64,000 nucleotides of DNA from Planctomycetales bacterium 10988 (lineage in GTDB: Bacteria; Planctomycetota; Planctomycetia; Pirellulales; Pb10988): positions 3,314,709 through 3,378,708 of the forward strand of contig CP043547.1 in the NCBI GenBank assembly GCA_009664345.1, in the 5' to 3' direction. The notes under the pieces are model-generated. The model searched no databases, was not told the DNA's origin, and was given only the letters and a program-made list of their open reading frames with translations. How positions within the stretch are numbered: the stretch's first letter is position 1; every line of letters starts with the position of its first letter. The position numbers were made by a program, and so were the translations under genes. Of the stretch, positions 1-11,238 are shown piece after piece.

Positions 1-1
1 C

Positions 2-280
2 AGCGTCGGCGACATCGGTTTTCAGAAGAAAGCCCATGAACGCATGCTAGAGATGATGGACCGTGCCAAGATCATGGTCATGGTCAGCCACGATCTCGGG
101 GCCATTCAAGATGTATGCAATCGAGCGATTTGGATGAATCGCGGAAATATCCATGCCCAAGGAGATTGCAAGACGCTGATCGAGCAATACTCCGAAGCCA
201 TGAAACCGGCGGAACCAGCCCCGGCCCCCAGCGAGCCAGAGGCCACTTCCACGGAAGACTCGACTGCCGCGGCAGCCTAA
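2..280 (+). CDS. ABC transporter ATP-binding protein, C-terminal part (polysaccharide-export type)
   Basis: The reading frame is open from base 2, so the gene begins before the window. The visible part starts with SVGDIGFQKK, the stretch that follows Walker B in Wzt/TagH-type ATPases, and continues to the switch histidine in MVSHDLGAIQDVC and the closing MNRGNIHAQGD segment. The last 25 or so residues are a Pro/Ala/Glu-rich tail. By family knowledge such ATPases drive export of O-antigen or teichoic-acid-like polymers through a two-subunit permease, which would lie upstream outside the window. Its stop codon overlaps the stop of the convergent kinase gene by 3 bp within the sequence CTAA. Family is clear; the exact substrate is not. 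Confidence 0.85.
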   Translation, partial: SVGDIGFQKKAHERMLEMMDRAKIMVMVSHDLGAIQDVCNRAIWMNRGNIHAQGDCKTLIEQYSEAMKPAEPAPAPSEPEATSTEDSTAAAA

Positions 281-2307
281 CCGAGAACCGCCCAAAGGAT
301 CGCAAGCACGGCCAACGTGGTGCAAACAATGCCTGCGATCGCGGCCAAGATCAACATCGTCGGGGTAATCATCAGCCGCCCTTCGACCATTTGGATCGAA
401 GAATGCGAGGCGGTTGCATCGGATTGTCGAGCCGTTGAAAGACTTCCAGCGACACTTCCTGTCCCGATCAGTTCTGGTTGAATCTTAAAGTTCCCGGTTG
501 AAAGCATTAACTCAGGGTCCAATTCTTCTTGCCGGATTCCCAAGAATTCGTCCAAGGCCGAGATCATTTCCTCCGCGGAAGCGAATCGCTTTGCAGGGTC
601 TTTCGCCATCGCTTTGGCAACAATCTGACGAATCTCTTCCGGGACTTCCGGACAAAGCTCATCGAGGGATGTCGGCTCGCTTCCGATCACTTTCCACAAG
701 AGCATCGGCATCGGATCATCAAAAGGAAGCCGACCGGAAAGCATCTCGTACATAATCGCCCCGAGACTATACAAGTCTGAGGAAGGCCCCATTTCCGAAA
801 TCTCTCCCTTGGCTTGCTCCGGCGGCATATAAGCTGGTGAACCCATGATGTCTCCCGCTTGCGTCAGCCGCGTTCCAGAGGCATCTTCGGCTTGAGCCAA
901 ACCGAAATCCATAATCACCGGCTCGCCACGGCGATCGATCATCACATTGCCCGGCTTCAAATCTCGGTGAGTAATCCCGCCTTGATGGGCTTCGGAGAGA
1001 CCACTTGCCATCTTCCGGGCGAGAACCGCGACCGTCTTTGGCTCGACCTTCACCCCTGGCCGCATTCGCTCAGAAAGTGCTTTTCCGTCGATATAAACCA
1101 TGCTGAGATAATGGATACCGTCGATGGTTCCAACGTCATGCACCCCACAAATGTTGGGATGCCGCAAGGTCGCCGCCGTTCGGGCTTCCCGCTGGAATCG
1201 TTTGTAAAGGACTTCCACTTTTTGAGAACTGAAGATCGGAATCTTCAAAGCGACTTCACGGCCAAGAACCACATCTTCCGCCAAGTAAACCGTCCCCATG
1301 GCCCCTTTCCCAAGCTTACGCAAAATCTTGTAACGATCGAATTGCTCGGGAAGTTCTTCAGCGGCTTTACGCTGTTTTTCTTGTAATACCGCCGTATCAT
1401 GCGGATTAGCGGATTCCGAACTTTGCCCAACAACCGCTTTAAGAACCTCCTGAACTTTCGGTTGCTCACTCTCACTGATGATGGTCTGTGCGGCTTGTGG
1501 TTGTTCAATGGGAGATTCGTCCGGCTCCTGTTGTTCTGTTCCTTGCTCCTCTTTCAATGATTGAAATTCCTCAGAATGGGCTGGCGAGGAAGGAGAAATC
1601 ACCTTGGATTCGACAATCGTTTGATCATTTTGTACGGTGGCTTCCGCCTGTGGAGTGGAGTCGGAACCCTCCTCATAGTCCAAAGCAGGAAGTTGCATCG
1701 TCTCCTGGCGTTTGAGCATCGAGTCCGTAATGCGGAGCAACTCATCATCATTTGAGCCTTGCTTAGGCGACGGGTCCTCTGCCGAGAAATCGATCGTCTT
1801 GGTGGTGTCTTGGTCGGAAGACATATCTACATCCTGTGGGGTTGTTTCGTCCGAGGATTGTCGCGGCGTCCCCTGCTTGGGTTGCGGCGAGAAGAGCCGA
1901 TCTTTCCGGCGGAGTGTGCGATGGTATTGTTCCAACCACTGCTTTCGACCGGGAAACCGCTCTTCAAAATCCTCGACTTGGGGATTCAATCCCAGTTGGG
2001 ACCGAATGCGAAACTCTTCTCCGATCAACTCAGAATCGACGGAAAACTTCGTTCCTAAGTTCGGATAGTTTTTTAAATAATGTTCCAACGAAAGTTGGTT
2101 GCCTGCTTGCCATTGTCTCGGCAAATCAAGCCGGACTGCCTCGGAGAGCAGGCAAAAAGCAAGGTCTGAATTCTCAATTGCCAACGCTTCATACCAAGTT
2201 GTCAGATACGATTCTGACCAGTGGTTTTGAAAATGCCTGAGTTCCTTTTCTAAAAAAGCCAAATCCTCTTCGGTCAGATTCGCCAAACGAGGATTTAGAT
2301 TAGGCAT
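277..2307 (-). CDS. Membrane-anchored Ser/Thr protein kinase
   Basis: A 676-residue Hanks-type kinase. Residues about 325-590 carry the kinase fold: glycine loop LGKGAMGTVYLAE, the lysine in VALKIP, catalytic loop HRDLKPGNVMID, DFG motif MDFGLA, and GSPAYMPPEQ in the activation segment. The first 320 residues have a helical start and then a long acidic, Ser/Thr/Gln-rich linker of low complexity. One hydrophobic segment near residues 645-673 (LMITPTMLILAAIAGIVC...) would anchor it in the membrane with the kinase on the N-terminal side and almost nothing beyond. This resembles the many planctomycete STPKs without a recognisable sensor domain. GAGG lies about 8 bases before the ATG. The target is unknown. 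Confidence 0.93.
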   Translation of the reverse strand: MPNLNPRLANLTEEDLAFLEKELRHFQNHWSESYLTTWYEALAIENSDLAFCLLSEAVRLDLPRQWQAGNQLSLEHYLKNYPNLGTKFSVDSELIGEEFRIRSQLGLNPQVEDFEERFPGRKQWLEQYHRTLRRKDRLFSPQPKQGTPRQSSDETTPQDVDMSSDQDTTKTIDFSAEDPSPKQGSNDDELLRITDSMLKRQETMQLPALDYEEGSDSTPQAEATVQNDQTIVESKVISPSSPAHSEEFQSLKEEQGTEQQEPDESPIEQPQAAQTIISESEQPKVQEVLKAVVGQSSESANPHDTAVLQEKQRKAAEELPEQFDRYKILRKLGKGAMGTVYLAEDVVLGREVALKIPIFSSQKVEVLYKRFQREARTAATLRHPNICGVHDVGTIDGIHYLSMVYIDGKALSERMRPGVKVEPKTVAVLARKMASGLSEAHQGGITHRDLKPGNVMIDRRGEPVIMDFGLAQAEDASGTRLTQAGDIMGSPAYMPPEQAKGEISEMGPSSDLYSLGAIMYEMLSGRLPFDDPMPMLLWKVIGSEPTSLDELCPEVPEEIRQIVAKAMAKDPAKRFASAEEMISALDEFLGIRQEELDPELMLSTGNFKIQPELIGTGSVAGSLSTARQSDATASHSSIQMVEGRLMITPTMLILAAIAGIVCTTLAVLAILWAVLG

Positions 2308-2716
2308 TGAATTGCCTCAATGAAGGAGCAGCCAGAAATGCAAACGATATTGAAACCTCAAAAAGTCAATTCCCAACGGCATTACCTTGAGGGAATCAAC
2401 AGTCAAACTCATTAAAAGGAATCTGCATCCTGGTTGACCTGATCAAGCAGTCTACTTCCCTAAAACGATGCCTTGTACCAAAAGGTTCACTCTATTTAGT
2501 AAGAAATGGAATATGGCACAATTCGGCACTATCAAAATTTTAATAAAAGTCGCCCGATGAAGCAAATAGAAGCGAAAAACAAACCTTTGGATTACAGAAA
2601 TAATTGACAAAGAATAAAAGAAATAATTTGCATAAAACGGCATAGAGGACACTCTATCCATAATCGGATGGTGCCGACGGGAGAAAGCGACAAAAACCAG
2701 AGAGGATTAAACGCAA
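2308..2716. other. Intergenic stretch between kinase gene and 16S terminator
   Basis: AT-rich. It should hold the kinase promoter close to 2310-2360. I see no credible gene; a 69-codon frame at 2452-2661 on the minus strand has no ribosome site or protein-like composition. Confidence 0.5.
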
Positions 2717-2753
2717 AAACCCCGCTGGTTTTTGGCTCATTCCAGCGGGGTTT
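2717..2753 (-). terminator. Rho-independent terminator of the 16S rRNA transcript
   Basis: A perfect 12 bp stem (2717-2728 paired with 2742-2753, core CCCCGCTGG/CCAGCGGGG) with a 13-base loop. On the minus strand it is followed by a run of T. It lies about 150 bases past the 3' end of the 16S gene, which supports a transcript that ends after 16S with no 23S or 5S. Confidence 0.85.
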
Positions 2754-2894
2754 CTGTGGTCGGTGATAGCTTCTTTTGGCTTGTCTGCGAGAAGGTTGTT
2801 CTCGGAGGGCCTTGTGCTCTAGTCTTGTAGGGAGATGCCCAAGGTGCGGTGGTAAGTTTCTTCGTGAGAGAAGAAGCTTGAACCGTACCTGTTT

Positions 2895-4424
<1,530 letters not shown>

Positions 4425-4930
4425 GTTATTTTGATGCGAATGAAATCTCAACTTCTCAGTGACAAGCACCAAAAAGTTAACACCCCCTCGCCTTAGAGCC
4501 AACAGAGTTTGTTAAAGTTAGTTTGACGGTAACATCTTTAATAGCAGAACCCTGGAGAAGACCCTACTTCACTCAAACAAGCCCAACCTTACTATCAATA
4601 CAGCGAACCATATCCATAGAAAAGCGAACTGTCCAAGCTCCGCAGAACCCAACCTCGCAAAGCTCTTTGTCGCCACCAAAAATGCGACCTCATCTCCAAG
4701 CTACAATTTTGTCTTAGAGTACAAAAAGCTATCAACCAACATGTCAAAGATCAAAAACTCGGGGCTTCACCCCAAGCCACTCCAGGACTCTCGCCCCAGA
4801 AAACCCAAGGCCGAAACCTCAGGTAAATGTCTGTTTTATGAATCCACTTTGCTTATTCCTTCAGCCGACTCAGCCCGATGGTTACTACCCCATCTCCTGA
4901 ATCCAGCTTGCGAAAGCCACTCGGCGGACC
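4425..4930 (-). other. Long 5' leader of the 16S transcript
   Basis: About 500 bases between the promoter at 4937-4965 and the mature 16S 5' end. It contains no gene. It is expected to hold processing stems and antitermination signals, but I could not define these by eye. Confidence 0.55.
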
Positions 4931-4936
4931 ACTGAA

Positions 4937-4965
4937 AATATATTCAGTTCATAAACACTTGTCAA
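4937..4965 (-). promoter_or_regulatory. Sigma-70-type promoter for 16S rRNA
   Basis: On the minus strand TTGACA (4960-4965) is separated by exactly 17 bases from TATATT (4937-4942). The bases just upstream (4966-5010) are rich in A and T tracts, like an UP element. This is the best consensus promoter in the window and points at the 16S gene. Confidence 0.75.
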
Positions 4966-5245
4966 GTTGCAAAGTAAAGAAAATTTGAAAATTTCCTCTA
5001 ACCCGCAAATCCAGTGAAATCTTAACTCGCCGACACTCTATTATATAGAGGCACCTGCGAATTAAAAAGTTCACCGAAGCACCTGAAAATCAGGCGTTCC
5101 GCTTGGCGAAGATCAAAGTTTCTCGCTCAGCGGGAAGAGTTAGTCTACCACAACAATCCATTTCAGCAACCCCCTCGACACTTCTTTTTTGAAATTTCCG
5201 ACTCGAACTATCATTCGAGTTGTGAGAGGCTTGATTCATTGCGGA

Positions 5246-5282
5246 AAAGAAAAAAGCGTAATCCGCAAAAGAGATTACGCTT
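5246..5282 (-). terminator. Terminator of the DUF1549/DUF1501 operon
   Basis: A 10 bp perfect stem AAGCGTAATC/GATTACGCTT (5254-5263 with 5273-5282). On the minus strand it is followed by six T. It lies about 45 bases beyond the stop of the DUF1501 gene. Confidence 0.85.
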
Positions 5283-5325
5283 ACTTGATTTAGGTTGTTC
5301 ACAAAATCTTGACGAGCTCTACTTT

Positions 5326-6717
5326 TTAGGCAAGGACATCATGAACGATGCGGCCGTGAACATCGGTCAGACGGAAATCCCGCCCAGAGTACCGATAGGT
5401 CAGGCGTTCATGGTCGAGGCCGAGCAAGTGCAACATCGTCGCGTGAAGGTCGTGAAGATGGACAGGGTTTTCTTCGCATTGAGCCCCGTAGTCGTCCGTG
5501 GTTCCGTAGGCCATTCCGCCTTTGACGCCGCCTCCGGCCATCCAGAGCGAATAACCCCCGGCGTTGTGACCACGTCCGTCGCCGTTTTCAATTTCCGGCT
5601 GACGGCCAAATTCCCCGGACCAGACAATGAGGGTATCTTCGAGCATTCCTCGCTGCTTCAAGTCGGTCATCAACGCGGCGATCGGCTGATCCGTTTCGCG
5701 GCCATTTCTACGAAGGGTATTGGTTAAGCTCCGATGTTGGTCCCAGTTGGTATGAGCAAGCTCAATGTAACGGACGCCAGCCTCGGCAAAACGGCGGGCC
5801 AGCAGACATTGCCGACCGAAATTATCCGTATCTTTTCCGCCAATGCCGTACATATCGAGCATCGCTTGCGGCTCGGTTTCAAGATTCATGATCTCCGGCA
5901 CGGCATCTTGCATGCGAGCGCCTAGCTCCAGTGAATTGATCACGCCGTCGACGTGGGCATCGGCTTCGCGTCGTGCCAAGAGGCTCTGATTCATCGCCTG
6001 AACCAGTTCGAGTTGCTCGCGTTGAGTATGCCGGCTGAAACGGCTATTGGCGATGTTCGGTACATCGAGGTTCTTGACGGAGCGGCCAAGTTCACCCAGC
6101 GGCGTCCCTTGATAAGCGGCAGGCAGGAAGGCATTGCCGTAGTTTTGGGCTCCGCCGAGGATCTTCGGGGGATTAATCGTAATGAAGCCAGGAAGGTTTT
6201 GATTTTCCGTTCCCAATCCATACAGAATCCAACTCCCGACCGAAGGCCGCGTGAATTGAAAACTTCCTGTATGTAAAAAGGGGACCGCCTGAGGATGCGA
6301 CGCGGTATCCGTGTGCATGCTGCGAATGACACAAAGATCATCAATGTGTTTCGAAGCAATTTCGGGAAAGAGTTCCGAACACCACAACCCACTTTCGCCA
6401 TGTTGTTTAAATTTAAAAGGCGAACCAAGGAGCTTTGATTTCTTCCGACGGCCTTCTTTTCCGTCATCTTTCGACAACTTGGGTTTATAGTCAAAAGTAT
6501 CCATGTGCGAAGGGCCACCATCCATAAAGAGGAAGATGACACGTTTCGCTTTAGGGGTAAAATGTGGCTGTTGAATGGCAAGCGGAGATTGCACACTCGC
6601 TTGACTTTTGGCTGTCAGACCTAAGAAGGCTAAATATCCAAAACCGCAGGCCGCAGACTTTAACGCTTCACGGCGAGTGACGGGGTTGATGGTCGGGTTG
6701 TTAAAGGAGTGAATCAT
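5326..6717 (-). CDS. DUF1501 protein with Tat-type signal
   Basis: 463 residues from the ATG at 6717, chosen because GGAGG lies six bases before it; an in-frame GTG four codons upstream would overlap that site. The N-terminus has TRREALKSAACG followed by a hydrophobic segment, a twin-arginine type leader. The body matches DUF1501, a sulfatase-like alkaline-phosphatase-fold family: VIFLFMDGGPSHMDTFDYKP near the start, HTNWDQHRSL and IVWSGEFGR in the middle, and GRGHNAGGYSLWMAGGG towards the end. It follows the DUF1549/DUF1553 gene by about 100 bases on the same strand, the standard planctomycete pairing. The reaction is not known; a role in extracellular polymer breakdown is inferred from co-occurrence with sulfatases. 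Confidence 0.93.
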   Translation of the reverse strand: MIHSFNNPTINPVTRREALKSAACGFGYLAFLGLTAKSQASVQSPLAIQQPHFTPKAKRVIFLFMDGGPSHMDTFDYKPKLSKDDGKEGRRKKSKLLGSPFKFKQHGESGLWCSELFPEIASKHIDDLCVIRSMHTDTASHPQAVPFLHTGSFQFTRPSVGSWILYGLGTENQNLPGFITINPPKILGGAQNYGNAFLPAAYQGTPLGELGRSVKNLDVPNIANSRFSRHTQREQLELVQAMNQSLLARREADAHVDGVINSLELGARMQDAVPEIMNLETEPQAMLDMYGIGGKDTDNFGRQCLLARRFAEAGVRYIELAHTNWDQHRSLTNTLRRNGRETDQPIAALMTDLKQRGMLEDTLIVWSGEFGRQPEIENGDGRGHNAGGYSLWMAGGGVKGGMAYGTTDDYGAQCEENPVHLHDLHATMLHLLGLDHERLTYRYSGRDFRLTDVHGRIVHDVLA

Positions 6718-6821
6718 GGTCGCCTCCACGGTGATGGTGTTTATCTATTATTTTGTTTATTAAACTATAATTTTTTTTGTTTCTGACACTTTTTGTTTGT
6801 CAGGATTCTATTGTGTAGTAA

Positions 6822-9260
6822 TTAAAAAATATAGCGGAATTCGGCACTGGTAAACATCGCCTGACAGAAGGAAGTCCAGGCATAACGCTCGGATTGTTTC
6901 TCCGTAAAGCCTTCCGTTTTAAATTGCTGTTCCATTTGAAGAACATAATCTTCCACCATGGCAGCTTCGGAAGGATCAGCTTCTCTTGTAAAAGTTAATC
7001 GATAGGCGAGTTGAATCCTTGCTTGAATGTCAGAACGTTCTTCTGTCAGCAATCTTCTGGCAAACTCTTCCGCCAAGTCCATCACTCGTTCATTATTTAA
7101 TAAATAGAGCGATTGACTGGGAATGGTAGTAACACTGCGGTTTCCAACAACAAGGCTGGAAGAAGCCCCATCAAAAAGGTCCAATGCATCTTGGGCATAG
7201 TAACGGCAATGCGGTAAATAAACACTGCGGAAATTATAAGCACTGAACAAGGGATCGGTGTTGATTTGCCGTTCTAAACAACCATTGCCAAGCTTGGAAA
7301 CAATCGAGCCGTATTCCGGAACGCCGTCATTGAGTTGATGACTGAGTGTCAGAATCGTGTCACGGATGGCTTCACCTTCGAGGCGTCTTGCTCGCATTCG
7401 CCACAGGAGTTTATTGTCAGGTTCTTGTTGATATTGCTCTTCACTATAAACACTACTTAGTTGATAAGTGTGTGAAAGAACTAAATATTTAATCATCCCT
7501 TTGGTAGACCAGCCGTCTTCTTGAAACTTTGCGGCTAGAAAATCTAACAGTTCAGGATGCGTTGGGCGTCGTCCGGTGGCACCGAAGTTATCCACCGTTT
7601 CTACAATTCCTACTCCAAAGAGATGGTGCCAAATGCGGTTGACCATCACTCGACTAGTGAGAGGATGATCCGCTGCGGTAATCCACTCCGCCAATTGCAA
7701 GCGGCCACTGGCATTTTTGGGAATATTTAAAGTGTCAGAAACGGTGATGGCCGAAAGAAAACCACGGTCAACCTTTGGCTCTCGATTGCGAATATTTCCA
7801 GAGAGATAAAGATTGCAATCGGTGATCTCTTTTGCTTCACGGACGCCCATTGCCAAGTTGGGTTTCGGCGGAGCATTTTTGGTTAAATCGTCAACTTTGC
7901 TTTCGATCGTAGCAATTTGTTTTTTTAACTTTTCAGAATAACTTTCTTGATCAGCTCGCAAGGCTTCTTCCAATTTCTTTTCGATGCGGAAGAGGTCCTT
8001 TTCCAAGTTTCGTTTTTTGTCAAGATAGTCGCTCCACGGCTTTTCATCTTTTGGGGTGCTTTTACCCAAGGCAAGCAAGTCCGAAGGGTGACGATTCTGG
8101 CCGCCCCCGCTTCCTTTGACCGTTCCGTAGAGATTTTCGGTGCTGAGGAAAATCCCCGCCATCGAGTAATAATCCTTGGTAGGAATCGGATCAAATTTAT
8201 GATCATGACAACGGGCACAAGCCACGGTCATGCCCATGAAGGCCAACGAAGTGACATTGATTTGATCGTCGATGGTATCCAATTCATGTTGGGTATTATT
8301 GCCTTGCAGCAAGTCACGAGGGCCAATCGCCAGGAAGCCCGTCGCGATTTTTTGTTCTTCCTCCTGCTTGATGTTTTTGCTGGGAAGCAGATCGCCGGCG
8401 AGTTGTTCACGCACGAATTGATCGTAGGGTTTGTCTTCGTTGAACGACTCAATAATATAGTCGCGATATCGCCAAGCATAAGGATAGGTGAAGTTCCGTT
8501 CGTGACCGCTCGATTCGGCGAAGCGAACGACATCCATCCAGTGACGGCCCCAACGCTCACCGAAAGGGGGCGAGGCCAAGAGGCGATCCACGACTTTTTC
8601 GAAGGCATTCGGGCTTTGATCGGAGAGAAAATCAGCGACTTCTTGCGGAGTCGGCGGAAGTCCGGTTAGATCATAAGTTACTCGTCGAATTAAGGTTGCG
8701 CGATCAGCATCGACCGTCGGAGTAATGCCAGCGGCTTCTTGCTTGGCCAAGATAAAATGATCCGCTTCGTTGGCGGGCCAATGTCGATGTTCAACTTCGG
8801 GAACTTCCGGTTTTTGCACCGGTTCCAAGGACCAAAGACCACCTTCGGGTTGCGAAGATTCATTCCACTTCGAGCCTTCGTAGCGAGGATCGGGAGCCCC
8901 TTGATTGACCCAAATCGCAAAGTCGGCGATGACGTCCTCCGGGAGTTTTTCATCCGGCGGCATCTCATAGCTTTCGTAGCGGAGGGCTTCTAAAAGCAAG
9001 CTTCTACCGGGGTGTTCTCCATCAATTGAAGGCCCGGAATCGCCACCTTCGAGCATGCCATCTCGCGTATCGACGCGAAGGCCACCTTTCCAATTTTCCG
9101 CATCTTCCCCAGAATGACAATGGTAACATCGTTCAACCAGGACGGGGCGGATCTTGGTCTCAAAAAATTTGACTTGGTCATGATCCAGGTCTTCAGCCCA
9201 AGTTTGTGAGCAAAAAAGCGCGATCATGCTGCAAAATAGGAACAGTCCAGTAGTTCTCAT
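6822..9260 (-). CDS. PSCyt1/DUF1549/DUF1553 secreted cytochrome-like protein
   Basis: 812 residues from the ATG at 9260, which begins a clear signal peptide (RTTGLFLFCSMIALFC) and has a G-rich stretch upstream; an upstream in-frame start at 9308 gives 16 non-signal residues. Domains in order: planctomycete cytochrome C-type PSCyt1 with the haem motif CYHCH at residues 45-49, DUF1549 (PSCyt2) from about 150 to 370 including a second CARCH motif, a charged coiled-coil-like linker around 420-470, and DUF1553 (PSD1) to the end (RVMVNRIWHHLFGVGIV, LLNNERVMDLAEEFARR). These proteins are predicted periplasmic or extracellular and nearly always neighbour DUF1501. Their enzymatic role is unproven. Confidence 0.93.
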   Translation of the reverse strand: MRTTGLFLFCSMIALFCSQTWAEDLDHDQVKFFETKIRPVLVERCYHCHSGEDAENWKGGLRVDTRDGMLEGGDSGPSIDGEHPGRSLLLEALRYESYEMPPDEKLPEDVIADFAIWVNQGAPDPRYEGSKWNESSQPEGGLWSLEPVQKPEVPEVEHRHWPANEADHFILAKQEAAGITPTVDADRATLIRRVTYDLTGLPPTPQEVADFLSDQSPNAFEKVVDRLLASPPFGERWGRHWMDVVRFAESSGHERNFTYPYAWRYRDYIIESFNEDKPYDQFVREQLAGDLLPSKNIKQEEEQKIATGFLAIGPRDLLQGNNTQHELDTIDDQINVTSLAFMGMTVACARCHDHKFDPIPTKDYYSMAGIFLSTENLYGTVKGSGGGQNRHPSDLLALGKSTPKDEKPWSDYLDKKRNLEKDLFRIEKKLEEALRADQESYSEKLKKQIATIESKVDDLTKNAPPKPNLAMGVREAKEITDCNLYLSGNIRNREPKVDRGFLSAITVSDTLNIPKNASGRLQLAEWITAADHPLTSRVMVNRIWHHLFGVGIVETVDNFGATGRRPTHPELLDFLAAKFQEDGWSTKGMIKYLVLSHTYQLSSVYSEEQYQQEPDNKLLWRMRARRLEGEAIRDTILTLSHQLNDGVPEYGSIVSKLGNGCLERQINTDPLFSAYNFRSVYLPHCRYYAQDALDLFDGASSSLVVGNRSVTTIPSQSLYLLNNERVMDLAEEFARRLLTEERSDIQARIQLAYRLTFTREADPSEAAMVEDYVLQMEQQFKTEGFTEKQSERYAWTSFCQAMFTSAEFRYIF

Positions 9261-9747
9261 GGTGTGATTTGACCCCCCGCCTTGACGCCTGTATTGATTG
9301 TTTACCAAATAATAATTCCGTTTATGAAAGAAGAAAAATAAGGTAAACGCATATTTTACAATAGTTTATGTTCGTTGTTGGCTGTCGATTCATAGATGAC
9401 AACCCTTTTAATATAATGATACGTTGATGCGTTACTATAGTATCGTATAAAAATTCGCCGATCATTTCAAGAAAAATCTTCTCCGCTTTATCGATACTAC
9501 GCAAATAATCAGTCTCTCTTTATATGATCGATTCAAACGCGAAGTTACTTGAAATTTGGTTTATATTCCCTCTTGTGAGGATCAATAGATACGAATACGC
9601 CGGATGAATAGTTTGCAGAGATGACCATTTCCTGCTTCCGAGCAGTGCTTATATAACAGTGCAGCAAGAAAAACAGCCAAGGCGAAACGAGCCGCCATGG
9701 CTGAGAGTACGAATGCAGATTAACAGGAAATACTGGTTATTTCCCGC
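9261..9747. other. Intergenic region between DUF1549 gene and sulfatase cluster
   Basis: AT-rich, 487 bases. It must hold the promoter of the minus-strand DUF1549 operon and the 3' end of the sulfatase cluster transcript. I could not identify a convincing promoter pair or a terminator hairpin, and there is no plausible gene. Confidence 0.4.
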
Positions 9748-11157
9748 TTACTTTTCGGAAAAGAACAGTGGGAAGTTCGGGGCCGGGGTGCGGGCGGAGT
9801 GCATCACTTGTAACAACTGCTCGACGACATCGGGGTGTTCCTCGGCTAGGTCGGTTGTCTCGCCGGGGTCTTTGGCCAGATCATAGAGTTCGGGGGCTTT
9901 GGGCTTCTTTTGAGCAATCTTTCGCTGCACCAATTTCCAATCACCATGACGAAGTGCCCAGGAGCCGCCTTGTTCCGAAAATTCCCAATACAGATATTCA
10001 TGCGTTTTTTGCTGCTTTGACTTTCCCAGCATGGTTGGCAAGAAACTGATGCCATCCAGCGAGCGATTCACTTCGACCTCGGCTAGTTCCGCCATGGTCG
10101 GTAGCAGGTCTTGAAAGCCGGAGAGATGATCGGTCGTCGAACCGGCTTCAATCATGCCGGGCCAAGTGGCGATCATCGGGGTGATCACGCCGCCTTCGTA
10201 CAGGTCACGCTTAATCCCACGATAGGGTCCGTTACTGTCGAAGAATTCCGGGTCAGCTCCACCGGCCGCGGTCGCTCCATTGTCGCTGGCAAACATGACC
10301 AAGGTGTTTTCCCTTATTTCTAGGGCCTTCAGCAACTCGACGATGTTCCCGATGTCGCGATCCATTCGCGTGATCATCGCGGCGAAGGTTGCACGGGGAT
10401 GTTCCTCGGCCCGGTAATGCTGCTGGCCGGGATTGCCGTAAGGCGTCTCTTCCCATTTTCCTAAATACTGCTTTTTGGAATCTTCCGGCACATCCAAGTC
10501 GACATGCGGAATCGTGTAGGGCAGATAAAGGAAGAACGGGCGATCTTTATTGTCGAGAATGAAGTTCAACGCGGCATCCGTGAACAAGTCGTGACTGTAA
10601 TGCGTCCGCTTGGTCGGGTTGTCGGCGTAGTAAACTTTCTCCCCATTTCGATAGAGAAACTCAGGGTAATAATGGTGAGCGTTGCTCTGATTGAGATATC
10701 CGAAGAACTCATCGAACCCTTGCTTCCAAGGAGTCCCGTCGGTCTCCTCTTCTCCGAGTCCCCACTTGCCGAAACATCCGGTGACGTACCCAGCTTTCTT
10801 CATGACTTCCGCCACGGTGAGGTCTTCGTCCTTTAGATAGCCGCCTGCTTTGTTCCCCCGTTTGCGGGCATGGCCGGTGTGCAGGCCCGTCATCAAGACA
10901 CATCGCGACGGGGCACAGACCGTGCTGCCGGAATAGTGCTGAGTGAACTTCATTCCGCTGGTACAAAGGGCATCGACGGATGGCGTTTTGATCTTGGTTC
11001 CGCCATAACAGCCAAAATCCCCGATGCCGGCGTCATCAGCCAAGATATAAATGACATTCGGCTTTTCTTGGGCTAAAACGGCCTCCATCCCCGTGATCGG
11101 CAAAAGCCAACCGGCGAGCAAGAGCAGCATCAGCCCCGGAAGAGTAACGAAACGCAT
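9748..11157 (-). CDS. Secreted sulfatase, arylsulfatase A type (third of three)
   Basis: 469 residues from the ATG at 11157, selected because it starts the signal peptide (RFVTLPGLMLLLLAGWLL). Sulfatase signature: metal-binding NVIYILADDAGIGDFGC, then CAPSR, where the Cys is converted to formylglycine by the family's maturation enzyme. Later come GKWGLGEEE, the Ca-binding VMFASDNGATAAGG and a C-terminal LYDLAKDPGETTDLA block. It would hydrolyse sulfate esters of polysaccharides outside the cytoplasm. It is the last gene of a same-strand run of three sulfatases, 75 bases after its neighbour. The substrate cannot be read from sequence. Confidence 0.95.
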   Translation of the reverse strand: MRFVTLPGLMLLLLAGWLLPITGMEAVLAQEKPNVIYILADDAGIGDFGCYGGTKIKTPSVDALCTSGMKFTQHYSGSTVCAPSRCVLMTGLHTGHARKRGNKAGGYLKDEDLTVAEVMKKAGYVTGCFGKWGLGEEETDGTPWKQGFDEFFGYLNQSNAHHYYPEFLYRNGEKVYYADNPTKRTHYSHDLFTDAALNFILDNKDRPFFLYLPYTIPHVDLDVPEDSKKQYLGKWEETPYGNPGQQHYRAEEHPRATFAAMITRMDRDIGNIVELLKALEIRENTLVMFASDNGATAAGGADPEFFDSNGPYRGIKRDLYEGGVITPMIATWPGMIEAGSTTDHLSGFQDLLPTMAELAEVEVNRSLDGISFLPTMLGKSKQQKTHEYLYWEFSEQGGSWALRHGDWKLVQRKIAQKKPKAPELYDLAKDPGETTDLAEEHPDVVEQLLQVMHSARTPAPNFPLFFSEK

Positions 11158-11199
11158 AACCGTACCTATTTCTGATAAGTGGAGTTTCTTGGACAAGAT

Positions 11200-11238
11200 A
11201 AAAAGTAGTTTTTGGGTTGAATTCAAAAAGCACTATTT
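11200..11238. repeat. Paired A5-SYRS-T5 element (copy 1)
   Basis: Two A-tract/T-tract palindromes, AAAAAGTAGTTTTT and the degenerate AAAAAGCACTATTT, with centres 25 bp apart and the 11-base spacer GGGTTGAATTC. The same design recurs at 35365, 49079 and 51461. It lies between two sulfatase genes and runs into the stop codon of the upstream one. Confidence 0.7.

Noticed and set aside
2452-2661. A 69-codon minus-strand frame between the kinase and 16S genes
   Set aside because: AT-rich, Phe/Leu/Ile-dominated translation, without ribosome site or neighbours in common direction.
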